Positions 1 through 11,046 of a stretch of DNA of 64,000 bases are shown here, one piece after another. The position numbers and the translations under genes are program-made. Where the stretch lies: positions 197,130,920 through 197,194,919 of the forward strand of contig OY821519.1 of assembly GCA_963682025.1 (NCBI GenBank), given 5' to 3'. The DNA comes from Cordilura impudica. Lineage: Eukaryota > Arthropoda > Insecta > Diptera > Scathophagidae. Below the pieces are notes generated by a model. It had not been told where the DNA came from, ran no database searches, and saw only the letters and a list, made by a program, of their open reading frames with translations. How positions within the stretch are numbered: position 1 is the first letter of the stretch; each line of letters opens with the position of its first letter.

Positions 1-17
1 TAAATCACCGACTAAAG

Positions 18-260
18 CTAATACTTCAATATTTGTAGGTCAACAATATTTTGAGTCAAGGTTTGCGTGAAGATTTTATTTACATGGCTTATTATAAAAC
101 GCACGTGAGCCAAGACTTGTGTTATAGTAATTCTGAGACCCATTACATGATAATGGAAAGCTAATGTGTCTATACAAACAGACGGAACAAAATTTTTAAA
201 CATCAAACCATCCGGATCTACAGAGCTTGATTTTAGTCTACTCATCGCATCCCATATGTC
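18..260 (-). pseudogene. LINE (jockey-like) reverse transcriptase fragment
   Basis: Read on the minus strand this gives an open stretch with RLKSSSVDPDGL followed by FVPSVCIDTLA. It resembles the N-terminal part of jockey-type reverse transcriptases, where RLKSSSVGPDG precedes the first palm blocks. About 75 codons are open and the rest of the element is outside the window or lost. No catalytic YxDD block is present. The family assignment rests on one motif region, so it is moderate. It is probably a dead 5' and 3' truncated LINE copy. Confidence 0.45.
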
Positions 261-336
261 AACATTATTTATTACCTGAAAAAAAAGCGACTGAAATTTT
301 ATAAAATAGCTGGCGAACTAGTAATGGCAGTAGGGA

Positions 337-1852
337 ATGGCTGCTTTAGACGGAATCACAATTAATGCCATTACTGAAAGCAATTTTATAAAAGACTCTC
401 TACAAAAAAGGGGCTTCAATTTACCAAAAAATGTTTCATCGGTAAAAAAAATTAATTTTATCATACTTTGATACTGCTAAGAAACAAATAATAATGGACA
501 TATAAAAAATAATTGAAAATAATGGAAGATTTTCTGTTGTGTTAGAAAATTAAACAACGAAGATACCTCAACATATTTTTATATGGGCCATCAGATAATT
601 TTTTTAACTTAGGATTAATATATATATCCCAGGGAAATGTGGAGCTATAGAAATAAAAACTATGATCGAACAACAGTTGCAAGAGTTTAATATTAATTTT
701 GAATAACATATTATATGTACAATTTCTGATGGACCTAATATCATGAACTCGTTTGTCAAAAATAGTCCAGTTTTGGGTATTGATTGTTAAAATCACGATA
801 TACACCTTGCTGTTATTGACGTGCTGTATAAAAAAAGAGAACATTTGGAAATTTCAGAAGAATCCGATTATTTAGAATATGATGATGAATTTGAAGTTTC
901 AAGTTATAGCATATCTCCAAACTACTGTGAAGTTTTAGACAACACAAGAAAAATTATAAAAGTATTTAAAAAGAGTCCATGAAAGACAGCATCATTACAA
1001 CAGCATGCTAAAACAGAACTTGGAAAAGAAGTTCGTTTATGCAGCGATGTAAAAACTCGATGGGACTCGGTAGTTGTTATGATTGAAAGTTTTTTGAAAT
1101 TAAAAAATGCCATTAAAAAATTTCTAATAGACTACGATTTGGCTGAGATGTGGAATGAAGACCATATTCTAGTTTTAAAAGTGTTGTTTGAAGTCCTTCA
1201 TCCAATGAAAGTATCAGTGGAGGCTCTTAGTCGAAGAGATTGTAGTCTAGTCATTGCAGAAATTATTCTTTCTAAACTTTTTGAAGAACTTCAAAATAAG
1301 AATAATGTATTATCAATTAAAATGTTGACTTCATTAAAAATAAGAGTAAATGAAAGACGAGACATACAAATTTATTCTTTGATAAAATATCTACACAATT
1401 CAGATGACCACAATTCCAAGTTCTTTTTTCACACTCCAAATTCAAGTCTTTTTATAATTGCTGAGGAGATTCTTAAATGACTTTTTGGAGACGAGTTAAA
1501 CAGCGGTAATGATTCATCATCTTGTGAACAAAATTTTCCGGTTTCATTTCATGACCAACTGAAAAAGGCTATTTTTAGTACTACAGATAAAGTAACTAAA
1601 AAAGGAAAGACAGATAATGTTTTAAAAAAAGAGCTTAATGTATATAAAGTTGCTTGTTGAACTTGGAAAATTTGTATAACGCTTTAATAACCATAAGGCC
1701 GACATCAACTGGAAGCGAACGTGTGTTCTGTTGCGGGGGATATAGCAACAAAAATTAGAAATGGAATGTCTGATGAACTGTTAAATGCTCTTATAATATT
1801 GAAATTTTTTTTTTACAAAAAAAAAAAAATAATTAAAAACTTTGTTTTTATA
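337..1852 (+). pseudogene. hAT-family transposase, decayed
   Basis: Conserved hAT transposase blocks occur in order, broken by stops and frameshifts: LDGITINAITESNF near 340-385, TISDGPNIMNSFVK near 717-760, a zinc-site-like NHDIHLAV near 790-815, KTRWDSVVVMIES near 1051-1090, and the C-terminal dimerisation signature RPTSTGSERVF near 1697-1730. That signature continues in another frame as GDIATKIRNGMSDELLN. The longest open piece (1079-1480, 133 codons) is the insertion region after the RWDS block. hAT transposases are nuclear cut-and-paste enzymes. This one cannot be made because every frame is interrupted. Terminal inverted repeats were not identified. Confidence 0.75.
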
Positions 1853-2064
1853 CTTTAAACAATGTACAAATTGCAATGTACGATCTCATAATTCTGTTGC
1901 GGGGGATATAGCAACAAAAATTAGAAATGGAATGTCTGGTGAACTGTTAAATGCTCTTATAATATTGAAATTTTTTTTTTACAAAAAAAAAAAAAAAAAA
2001 ATAATTAAAAACTTTGTTTTTATACTTTAAACAATGTACAAATTGCAATGTACGATCTCATAAT
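1726..2064 (+). repeat. Tandem duplication of the hAT 3' end (2 copies, about 166 bp)
   Basis: Copy 1 (1726-1891) and copy 2 (1892-2064) are nearly identical. Both start TTCTGTTGCGGGGG and end in GTACGATCTCATAAT. They differ mainly in the length of an internal A-tract and one base (TCTGATGAA against TCTGGTGAA). The unit covers the last conserved hAT block plus flanking AT-rich sequence. Near-identity implies a recent duplication, later than most of the decay. Confidence 0.85.
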
Positions 2065-2361
2065 TTAAACTTTTGAATTTTTATTTGTTTTGTTTATACG
2101 AATGATTTTTTTCTTATGAATAAAAGAAAAATCTTTATTTTTATGTTTTTAATTGTTTTGGGCATTTTTTTTTTATTTTTAAAACTTAAAAAGGTAATTT
2201 TGTAAATTTTTAAAAATTACCGGGAATTCCCGGGAATTAACAACAAAACTTTTTTCTCCGGGAATTTAAAAAGTTCGGGAATTTAGGAACCGTAAATGGG
2301 AGTTATAACAAAATAGTCGTTACACCTCTCAACATCAATGCTATGAGTCATTTCATTTTTA
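2065..2361. other. AT-rich noncoding stretch with CGGGAATT clusters
   Basis: No gene is seen. Between 2219 and 2290 the octamer CGGGAATT recurs at least four times, including the overlapping palindrome CGGGAATTCCCG, in otherwise AT-rich DNA. It may be the subterminal or terminal part of the preceding hAT element, but a matching left end was not found. Confidence 0.35.
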
Positions 2362-2927
2362 TTACAACCAATCCCTAATTGTCTTATTTGCCCCAACATT
2401 TGGTTTTTGAGAATAATTTAAAAACAGGTTCCGTAAAAAATATATCTTTCTCTTTCTGCTTATTGACTTTGCTCTATTCCTGTATTTGCAATATATGCAC
2501 CACCTTCCACTAGTTCTCCTCTCCAAATATGCCCTATATGGCATAACGCTCCGTTCTTCATTCAGCCTGAATTTTTTCTAAGCTTTATAGCTTTAACTGC
2601 AATATATCTCTCACATAAATTTAACAGCGTCCTTTCCACGCAATCAACTTGTCTTTTAACATCAAGATTTTTATATATCTCACTTAACCGTAGTCCTACC
2701 TTGGTGTAGAAAACTACATTTTTTTCTAAAATCTCTAAAACTATTAACGTTTGTTTACCCATTTTTCTTGACTTTTTCTCTATCATGTATATGAACCAAA
2801 ATGGACTACTTTTAAGTTTCAAATCATACATGGAACATTGTTTTTCAACAACTTCAATTTGGTATGCTTGGTGTAGTTTTCTACTCTGCATAGGAAAGTG
2901 GTATGAAAATAGCACATTGTACGCCAA
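2362..2927 (-). pseudogene. Possible piggyBac transposase C-terminal fragment
   Basis: Minus-strand reading gives VVEKQCSMYDLKLKSS, which resembles the VDxxCxxYxxxRxxxRWP region of piggyBac transposases. About 100 codons later comes SGRWCIYCKYRNRAK, reminiscent of the cysteine-rich C-terminal domain. The two parts lie in adjacent minus-strand frames (2562-2927 and 2362-2544). Similarity is weak and the RWP motif itself is lost, so this is tentative. It is opposite in orientation to the clearer piggyBac remnant that follows. Confidence 0.35.
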
Positions 2928-2999
2928 CCGTAAAAAGAAAGCAAGAAACCAAACAGGTATGCGTATTTTGTAAATGGTAGGCTATGGAATTTTGATGCT

Positions 3000-4480
3000 G
3001 AAGTTAATGCCGGGGCTGATTTTTTCGACAATGAGCATTTGTTTGTCTCAAATAACAAAAGGCTTTGGAGCGCAACAGATATGCAAACAGCAGGACACAA
3101 TCGAACCGCTAATGAATTGAGACTAAGGCCAGGTACTGCTAATACTACTTCATCTGTGAATGGTATAAAGAATGCCTTCTTGGTATCTTTTCCAACCGCA
3201 TATTGAGAAAATCATTTTGGAAAAAGTATGCATTTAGCGCGCTAAAGAATGAAAACCATTAAAAATTCGATGCTTTATGCATACTTCGCTTTTTTGATAT
3301 TGCCTGGTGTTTACCAGTACGTTGAATGTTATTGAGTATGCATAAATAACGAGCTGTTCGATGTCCCTTTCGGTCTGCCTATTTTAAGAAAAATTATGTC
3401 GAAAAACAGTTTGAGTACTTGACCAAAATTATTCATTTCGGTGATAAAACAAGTCGTCGACAAAACAGATCTGGGGATAAATTTGCTTCAATTCATCATC
3501 CGTGGGATATGTGATCTGAAATGTTACCACTGCTTTTCAACCCTTACGGCACTGTAGATGAACAGCTATCTGGTTTCCATGGGTACTCGTATGTGCAAAA
3601 ACCTTCTATGTCTGGAAAATACAATCTACCTTGGGAAAGCTGCTACAGATGCTCCATAAAAAATCAAGGCCAACGAGTTTTGTTGCATCAGGTCGAGAGC
3701 CTAAAAGGTCATAACGTTGCAATATACAATTTCTTCATATCTCATGAGTTGGGTCAAAAATTACTGCAAAACCAATTAATCATTGTTGGAACAATGCATA
3801 GGATCAAGCACTCGGTTCCACCAATAACAAAAGTCTCCACTTTTTCAGTGTACATTTTAATTTACCGAAGATATTACACTTATTTCCTAGATTGGAAAAA
3901 AGTATTAATTCACAGTGTTGCAGAGTACTCTGCACAACATGCCAGAAGTCGAGACTGTTGAAGAGTAGCTACCAGAAATAACTAAGGGCGAAGTTGACGT
4001 AGGTGAGAGAATGAATTTTGGGTATAGCTGTAAACGGAAAACTAACAGGCTGCCGGGCAATGGTTGTACTTAATAACATGATTGACATATCAGCCTTGAA
4101 TGCAACTATTTATTGAACTCAGTACAATACTTTCATATACTTTTAGAATTAAGCCTTATTAGCCAAAAAATAACAAAAACATGTAAAGCATCGTTCACTT
4201 TTGTGTGAGCTAGAACTTGCCCTACCCCAACCATACATGGCGCAGAGAAATCGAGGTATATGTGCTACTTCTGTGTGCTCGCGCGTTCCATTACTGAAAA
4301 AAAGAGGCAGATGCGTATGTTATGTGCAAGAAAAGAACGAGGAAGCAAATTATAAACATGAGCTAGCTTGCTGCGAAAAACCATTCGCAAGGCTCACCAA
4401 AACCAAATTGATGGCGTTCCTTGTATTGAAAATATGTAGAACTATACTTCATTCATCACGTTATATGCAAAGACATACGT
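3000..4480 (+). pseudogene. piggyBac-like transposase, decayed
   Basis: piggyBac domains appear in order across several frames: LRLRPGTANTTSSVNGI near 3115-3170, a block reading FDVPFGLPILRKIMSK near 3357-3404, NPYGTVDEQLSGFHG near 3540-3585 (the first catalytic aspartate region is normally TVDEQL), GHNVAIYNFFISHELG near 3707-3755 (second aspartate region, here NF instead of DNF), VVLNNMIDISALNATIYW near 4060-4115, LELALPQPYMAQRNRG near 4205-4255, and a C-terminal cysteine-rich segment GRCVCYVQEKNEEANYK near 4310-4360. Several stops and frameshifts separate them. Transposases of this family normally cut at TTAA, but I did not identify paired ends here. Confidence 0.75.
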
Positions 4481-4482
4481 AA

Positions 4483-5948
4483 AACTGAATTTTCTTTATA
4501 TAAAATACTTTTTGTTTACAAATTAAACCTATTTCCATATAAAAACATAGAAGAAGTAGAAAACTGCACAAAAATGGGATTATGAAGTTTTTTCTAGGTA
4601 GGAGTACGGTTAATTCAATCGAACTAACATCGAATTAACATCACTTTCATAAGTTCTGTATCTAAGCACACTTCAGTTTAATTAAAACTTTTTGATAATC
4701 AAATAATTATGTGATGTTCAGGAATGTCACTACATTTGACATTTTTTTCGATTCATTCCACTTTTAAAATTTTTTCATCCGTAGCATGTGTTTTCATCGT
4801 GGCCCTTTGGGTCCGTCCATACTACTGTTGTTCCATAAAGCAGTGGGCTTGGTTTTCTGTTTATCCAGTTGAATATTTAACATCTGGTGTCCACGAACAA
4901 TCGAATAAGTCCAAATGGTCAGAATAATGTAAGAGGTACACATTTCTAAATTCAGCATTAAAATTTGTTTTTGCTTTTTCATTGAACGTTTGGGCCTACA
5001 AATACAACAAACGTAGCAAAACAAGTTCAGCTTCTAACACTTTTCCATATCAACTTTTTCTTTCTGCAATGTATGCCGTAATATTTAAATTCCCCAAATT
5101 TATTTAATTCGAAAGTGCAATCAAAACAATGCAAATTTTTTTACATTTGAAATATTCAGTTATTTTGCATCAAGCAATCATTCAAACGGACAGTGTTTAC
5201 ATGGTAGAGATTTCCCTGCGACATGTTGTGTTTGCTCGGTGCATATGTCGCTGCGACATGTCTTCAATAACAAAACTCAAAGGGCCCCAAACATTTTCAT
5301 TATTTATTTCTATTTATTTATTTCTATTTTGTATATTTAAAAAAGCATGGCATTTTTAATTTCGATAAACATACAATTGAAAGTGAAATCTGCTTATTAA
5401 GAAGAGTTGTTGTTTTGCTTTTGGCCATCTATTTGTCATATATTGCCTGGTCGAGTTCTTAGCAATTTCTAAAGTAAGTGTGAAAAACCTTAGAAAAATA
5501 TGTCGAAATTTTACGTTGTTGATTTTTGATTTTATCTCAAGGTAAAATTTTTAGATCTAATTAAGAGGTAGAAATATGCTGAAGAGAGAAAATCAATATT
5601 TCGAATAGTTCACGAGTTATAGACTTAAGAATCAGTACATGTTCTTTGAAAAATGTACTAAAATCCTCCTACCAGTCGAAAACTTGATAAATGAATTTAA
5701 AAAAACCTTTGCTAATAATTCAAAACCTTGCTAGGGTTTTTATCTACTATCGTAAGCTTTCAGATTTGGGGACTCAATTGGTTCAAGATTTTGAAGCTGA
5801 AAAATGTACTACTGTGTAATTAAAGAAAATTTAAGATTTGAAATAATATCTTTGGTAGATCAAGTAACGCATGAGCTAAATTTTTGTCTTATTTTTAGAA
5901 TTTATTTGAAACAATATTTTAGTTTTTTTTTTTTAAATTTTTAAGACG
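4483..5948. other. AT-rich intergenic stretch, nothing recognised
   Basis: No coding region, RNA gene or clear repeat was recognised. Short open frames at 4724-4927 and 5129-5359 have no family resemblance and look like chance. TGCGACATGT occurs twice near 5218-5260. The stretch ends at the TA target site of the pogo-like element. Confidence 0.5.
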
Positions 5949-5950
5949 TA

Positions 5951-5976
5951 GTGTAAGTGATACAATTATTGACATT
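5951..5976 (+). repeat. pogo-like element left terminal inverted repeat
   Basis: These 26 bp pair with 9051-9076. The inner part contains CAATTATTGACA, the reverse complement of the TGTCAATAATTG motif repeated just inside the element. Confidence 0.85.
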
Positions 5977-6358
5977 GCTAAATTTCATGACACCCTCATG
6001 AAAAACAAGGTTTCATGGTGTTATATGGTGACGAATTACCCTGTCGTTTTTTTTAAGTTCTTTATTCATTCTTTCCCTCTGACCACGTGCTTAGCAATTG
6101 AGAGAAGAAAGTCAGTCTCTTTGTGAATTTTTGTAAGTTAACATCAGTGGTTACTGGCTCGTGGTGAAGTGAAAAACTAGAGAAATTTGTTAAGGATTTC
6201 GAACATGTATGTATCTAGTTTGGCGTTATTAAATACAAGTGTGATAATATGTGGTGATATTATATGAAAGATAATGTTTTGAACAAATATTTTAAATGTT
6301 AAACTATTGTTAAACTATTGGGTTATCATTGACACCGTTTCTATAGTTGACATCACTG

Positions 6359-6437
6359 TGTCAATAATTGTCTTCTACTGGGGTACAAAGCTTGACACTG
6401 TGTCAATAATTGTAGTATTGAACAGTGTCAATAATTG
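6359..6437 (+). promoter_or_regulatory. 5' subterminal array of TGTCAATAATTG
   Basis: Three exact copies lie at 6359-6370, 6401-6412 and 6426-6437, with weaker relatives near 6325 (ATCATTGACACC) and 6346 (AGTTGACATCAC). The same core is in the terminal repeat. Arrays like this are candidate transposase binding sites. They lie immediately upstream of the transposase start, so binding could also repress transcription; that is inference. Confidence 0.6.
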
Positions 6438-6474
6438 TTGTATACTTCTTTATTTACTTTTTAGCATTACAAAA

Positions 6475-8543
6475 ATGACTAAATCTAATGAGAAATACTG
6501 CGACAAGGACATGCAGAAGGCTCTTGAAGCTGTAAAGACGCAAGGACTTTCTAAGAAAACCGCAGCTAAACTTTATGGTGTCCCTAGAACAACGCTGATT
6601 TTTCGATTAAGCTCTAAGTTTTCCAAAACAAGGAAAGGTCCACAAACAGTTTTATCAACTGACGAAGAGGATTGTTTGGAGGACTGGATAACAACATCCC
6701 AACGAAAAAGTTTCCCAAAGAGGAAAGAGGATGTTTTACATGCTGTATAAGAATTCCTTGATGTCGATAAAAGAGATCATCCGTTTGGACCAGAAAATAT
6801 GCCAGAAAATGGTTGGTTTAAGTCGTTTTTGAGCCGCCACCCATCCACTACCCTAAGAACACCAGATCCTGTTACATCAAGAAGGTCAACTGTTGCTTCT
6901 TCTGATAATAAATCGTGGTTTAAGAAAATTGAAGGATTCCTTAAGGAGCAAGATTCAGATTGGCTGGCCATTCTGGACGATAGTACCAGAGTTTTTAATG
7001 GCGATGAAACTAATTTTTAACTGTGTCCAAAAACCAAAACTGTGTTGGCAGCAAAAGGTGCACGTAATATCTGCGAAATAGACAGAGGGCTCGCAAAATC
7101 AGATTTACAAGTAATGTGTTCATTTTCTGCTTCGGGCGTGCTGGTCCCACCTATGGTTATTTTTCCTTACAAAAGGATTCCAGAGGAAATTCGCAAATCG
7201 ATGCCTAAAGGATGGGGTCTTGGAATCAGCGATAATGGTTGGATGACCAAAGAAGTATTTTATGAATATATCTCCAAAGTATTCCATCCACATCTTGTCA
7301 GCATCGAGACAAAATTCCCCGTTATATTTTTCGTTGACGGTCATGCCACCCAGCTAACTTTGCCTGTCAGCAAACTATGTGTCCAGCTGGGCATAGTATT
7401 GATCGCTTTGTATCCAAATGCTACACGCATTTTACAGCCAGCTGATGTGTCAGGGTTTAAACCACTCAAAAATGGGTGGAACAAGAAAGTGTCTGGGTGG
7501 CGTCGACAACACATTGGCAAATCACTTACAGGGTAAAACTTTGCTACCTTACTAGACGAAGTGGTGCTCTCATCCATTACGCCTGAAATTATAAAAAATG
7601 GGTTTAGAGCCTGTGGGCTTTTTGCATGAAATATGGTTGCGATTGATTTTTCAAGGTGTCTCGGGAAACCTTCCAACAAACAAACAACTGAAGAGCCAAT
7701 TCAACTGGAAACAACAATAAATGATAAAACTATCTCGTATGCCACTTTTTCTCAATTGGTTGGTACCAAAAAGTTAGACGAATTCGCAAATGCTCGCAGT
7801 GGCGTTGGCAGCCCATTGCTTTGTTCGGAAGAGTGGAGAATACTATACCAATTATTCCTAAGATTTAACCCAGACGGTGAACCTTGTCAGGAATCGATTA
7901 TTAATATTAATAACGGCATCAATTTAGAGGATAATGTGACAATCATGACGTATGATTTCATAGATGGACTAGATATAAATAATATTGAGACATTTATATA
8001 TGATGATAACGAAAGGATTTCAGCTGAAATTGCAATCAATGAACCGATACTAAGTCATGTAACTCCAATGAAGATGACAGTAGCAATTGATAAATATTTG
8101 GACTGGCCAATAACACCAGAGCGCAAGGGTGTCAAACCTCTAAAACTGAAGAAGTCATTTGTAATAACAGACCCATTATGGATTAAAGCTGAACAATCAA
8201 AAAAAGCTGCTAAACTAAAGGAATCCTTGGACAAAGGAAAATCAAAAGAATCGAAAAAAGATCCAAGAAAGAAACAATGAAAAAAGGAATCGCTAAGAGG
8301 AAACCATAGCAATAACCTACACAGCCTGCAACTAGTCACATCAGACATCTCTTTCAGGAAAGTGAAAACATTGGCGCGAACGTAATTGCAGTTGGGTCGA
8401 TCTGCTATCAATTTTCAATGAAAAATGACCTAGTACTGAAATGTGATAAATGCATTAGAGAAATGCATATTAAATGCATTAAGAAGCTTGACTTGCAATA
8501 CATTCTTAAATTTATATGCAAGAAGTGCCTAGAACCAATTTAA
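6475..8543 (+). pseudogene. pogo/Tigger-like transposase with C-terminal PHD-like finger
   Basis: The start is taken at ATG 6475 (MTKSNEKYC), since upstream codons in the same frame read through the motif array. Residues about 10-50 form a psq-type helix-turn-helix (KTQGLSKKTAAKLYGVPRTT). The DDE catalytic core shows GDETNF (D177), VDGHAT (D288) and QPADVSGF (D324), so all three acidic positions survive. The frame stays constant from 6475 to 8278 but has stops at codons 92, 182, 354, 385 and 602, four of them inside the conserved domain. After a frameshift, 8355-8543 encodes a zinc-finger tail with cysteines at 8403, 8442, 8451, 8475, 8517 and 8526 and a histidine at 8466. This resembles a PHD finger missing one ligand. 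The middle (7930-8280) is acidic then lysine-rich. It would act in the nucleus on its own element ends, but no intact product is possible. Confidence 0.85.
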
Positions 8544-8802
8544 TTTACAAAAAGACTTCTAGATATACACAAATGAATTAGTGTGATTTTAAGTTACGAA
8601 TTTACAGAATCTGTTTCATTTTTTATGTTTTTTTTATTTCTTATGTATTTTTATTTATAGCTATTTAGCTAGATTATATTGAATATTAAAATTTGGTTTT
8701 TCTGAATAAAACAAACCGAAATCAAAACATCCTTTTCATTATTAGCTATATGCCAGCAATAATTTTAAAGGTATTTATTTCAATAGCTATATACTTTCGT
8801 CA

Positions 8803-8870
8803 TGTCAATAGCTGTATATGAATGTCAATTATTATACATATTAACAGATGTATATGAGTGTCAATTATTA
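8803..8870 (+). promoter_or_regulatory. 3' subterminal array of TGTCAAT motifs
   Basis: TGTCAATAGCTG lies at 8803-8814 and TGTCAATTATTA at 8823-8834 and 8859-8870. They are related to the 5' array and to the inner part of the right terminal repeat (TGTCAATAACTG, 9053-9064). Three copies at each end give the element a roughly symmetric layout. Confidence 0.55.
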
Positions 8871-9050
8871 TACATTCTAATAAGGTTTTAGAAACGTGAT
8901 AATTAAACAATTGCTTAATAATTTCTTCGCCTTTGATAAGCATTATAATGATAAAAAAAAAACTGTCCTATGTATTCAAAAATGCGCAATGCTAATCACC
9001 ATACCCTTGCCAAAATATTTTACACGCAGTCTTTTCTGAAATTCCTTACG

Positions 9051-9076
9051 AGTGTCAATAACTGTATCACTTACGC
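9051..9076 (-). repeat. pogo-like element right terminal inverted repeat
   Basis: This is the partner of 5951-5976. The TA at 9077-9078 completes the target duplication. Confidence 0.85.
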
Positions 9077-9078
9077 TA

Positions 9079-10139
9079 TTTACAAGGGAAAAAGGATAGA
9101 ATGTCTCATGTTAGCATGTTAGCATGTCTCTATTTTAGTTCTTTAAAAATATGCCGTTAACTGGATTATAGACAATTTTTTAATCTAACAAAATTTAATA
9201 AAACAGCTGTAAGTTCTAAAAATTTATTATTTCCATACATTTTTTATAATGATTAACTCATACGAAACTAATTAGAGCCAAAATGTGTTCATATTCAATT
9301 AACAGAAATATATAATAAATGCTCTTATTGACTGTGGAATACTAAAACAATATAAATATTTATAAACAATATAAATAAGCCTTAACAAATAATCACATAA
9401 AACTTTCAAATACATATCTAGAAGAATAATTTCACACCAGCGAAAAATTTTATAATAAATTTTACGACCCTGTTTTACACTTTCATTAATGAAATAGCAT
9501 TTTTTTTAATGGTAAAACTAAAAAAATGAAAAACAGATAAATCAAAAGTATTTTAATTAGAAAAACGAAACAAACTAATAATAATTAAAAAAGAAATGTT
9601 AAAAGCTTTTGTGGAATATAATAATTTATATTATTTTTGAAAAGTGAAAACAGTAGGGAAACAAAATGAATATTGTTTATATGTTTATTTTTATTGCTGT
9701 AAAAGAAGGTGTTAGCAAACATTTTAATGAGCAATTATAATTGTGAATTTAAATTTTTTTTGTTTATGACAAAACAAAAAAAAATGTGTATTATATAGAA
9801 AAACTATTTTGGGAAACAGCCAAGGACATGTTTTTTAAATTATGTCTCTTCCGATTCAGAAAGAAAAATATACAACAAATTATTAATACTTTTTATAGCC
9901 GATGCAGCTTTTAGAACATCTCTGTATACGTATTGATTACCATTTCGTCAGTTTTTATACCCTATACCACTACGTGGTCAGTTAGTAATGACTTGTTTTC
10001 TTCGGTAATTAATATATTTTTTTCGCAGCAAAAAAATGAAGTCATTTTAAAATGATTACTTTTCGATTGTATTCAAAGTAAGTAAAATAAATTTTAGTAG
10101 TAGCTGTATACACTTCAGATATTCGAAAAATCAAAAAAA
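9079..10139. other. AT-rich intergenic stretch
   Basis: No gene is seen. Near 9957-9985 the sequence TTATACCCTATACCACTACGTGG looks like the outer end of an H1 repeat (see 62022-62815) in the opposite orientation to most copies, but without the body of the repeat. Confidence 0.5.
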
Positions 10140-10487
10140 AAAGTAAGAAAATTATAGTCGGTTTAGACCGACTATACGATACCCTATACCATGCGTTTAG
10201 AGACCCTATCTCTCAGGCTGCAGATATGAAAAAGTTCATATCGGATGTTATATCTATATGGGGACTAGGCCCAAAAATGGACCGATCCTGGCCATGTTTG
10301 GTAAAATCTCTTGTATTTTGCAAAAATATATACAGAGAAAATTTGAGAAGAATCAGTGCAATATTTTTGTTTTTTGATATATTTAAGTGAAGATCGGGAA
10401 GCAGCTCTATATGGGGCCTATGACTAAGAGTTGTCCAATAGGGATCATTTTTGGGCTAGTGATTAATGGATGTAATATATACATAAC
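10140..10487 (-). mobile_element. H1 Helentron-like repeat, truncated copy
   Basis: It contains the palindrome end (10153-10176, one mismatch) and about 300 bp of the body. It is cut off at 10487 where a second H1 copy begins with ACAAGTAAGAAAATT. The two copies are in the same orientation, so this is a head-to-tail tandem in which the upstream copy has lost its far half. Confidence 0.7.
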
Positions 10488-11046
10488 AAGTAAGAAAATT
10501 ATAGTCGGTCTAGACCGACTATACGATACCCTATACCATGCGTTTAGAAACTCTATCTCTTAGGCCCAACTAACTGGACATAGAAAATAAGCAAAAACCA
10601 GTGGGATTTTTATTTTTATTTTTATTATTTTTGAAGATCGGGAAGCAGCTCTATATGGGGCAAAAGGGATCATTTTTGGACTACTTATTAATGGATGTAA
10701 TGAACGCATACAAACCCAATTTGAGTAAGATCTATATGACAATTTGGATCTTATGGCAATTTATGTCGATTTCATATGGGTAATTTATATGGGGGCTAGG
10801 TCTGAACATGGACCGATTCTCACCAATTTCAATAGCGTTCATCCCATGGCCGATAAAAGCTTACATACCCATTCTCATCAAAATATATTCATATTTGCGA
10901 CCTGCAGTTTGATTACAAGGTTTACATGGACACACAGACGGACGGACGGACGGACATTGTTAACTCAACTCAGAAAGTGATTCTGATTCGATCGGTATAA
11001 TTAAAGATGGGTGTTGGTCAAATATTTTTGGTTGTTACAAACAGCA

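Larger units (their letters stand above)
5951..9076 (+). mobile_element. Complete pogo-like DNA transposon, about 3.1 kb
   Basis: The ends are a 26-bp terminal inverted repeat: the left end begins GTGTAAGTGATACAATTATT (5951), and the reverse complement of the right end begins GCGTAAGTGATACAGTTATT (ending at 9076). There are three mismatches over 26 bp. Both ends are flanked by TA (5949-5950 and 9077-9078), the target duplication expected for pogo and other IS630-Tc1-mariner elements. The element carries one transposase reading frame (6475-8543) and motif arrays inside both ends. Few inactivating changes and well-matched ends indicate a fairly young insertion. Confidence 0.85.

Noticed and set aside
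542..844. 100-codon minus-strand frame
   Set aside because: Opposite strand of the conserved hAT blocks at 717-815. No resemblance of its own.
7341..7679. 112-codon minus-strand frame, and others within 6777-8411
   Set aside because: Shadows of the pogo-like transposase, whose catalytic motifs are on the plus strand.
10744..10980. Recurring small protein MDLMAIYVDF... (also near 22535-22834, 59517-59777, 62462-62722)
   Set aside because: It recurs because it lies in H1 repeat DNA. Frames shift between copies, the end falls in the GGAC microsatellite, and no domain is visible.
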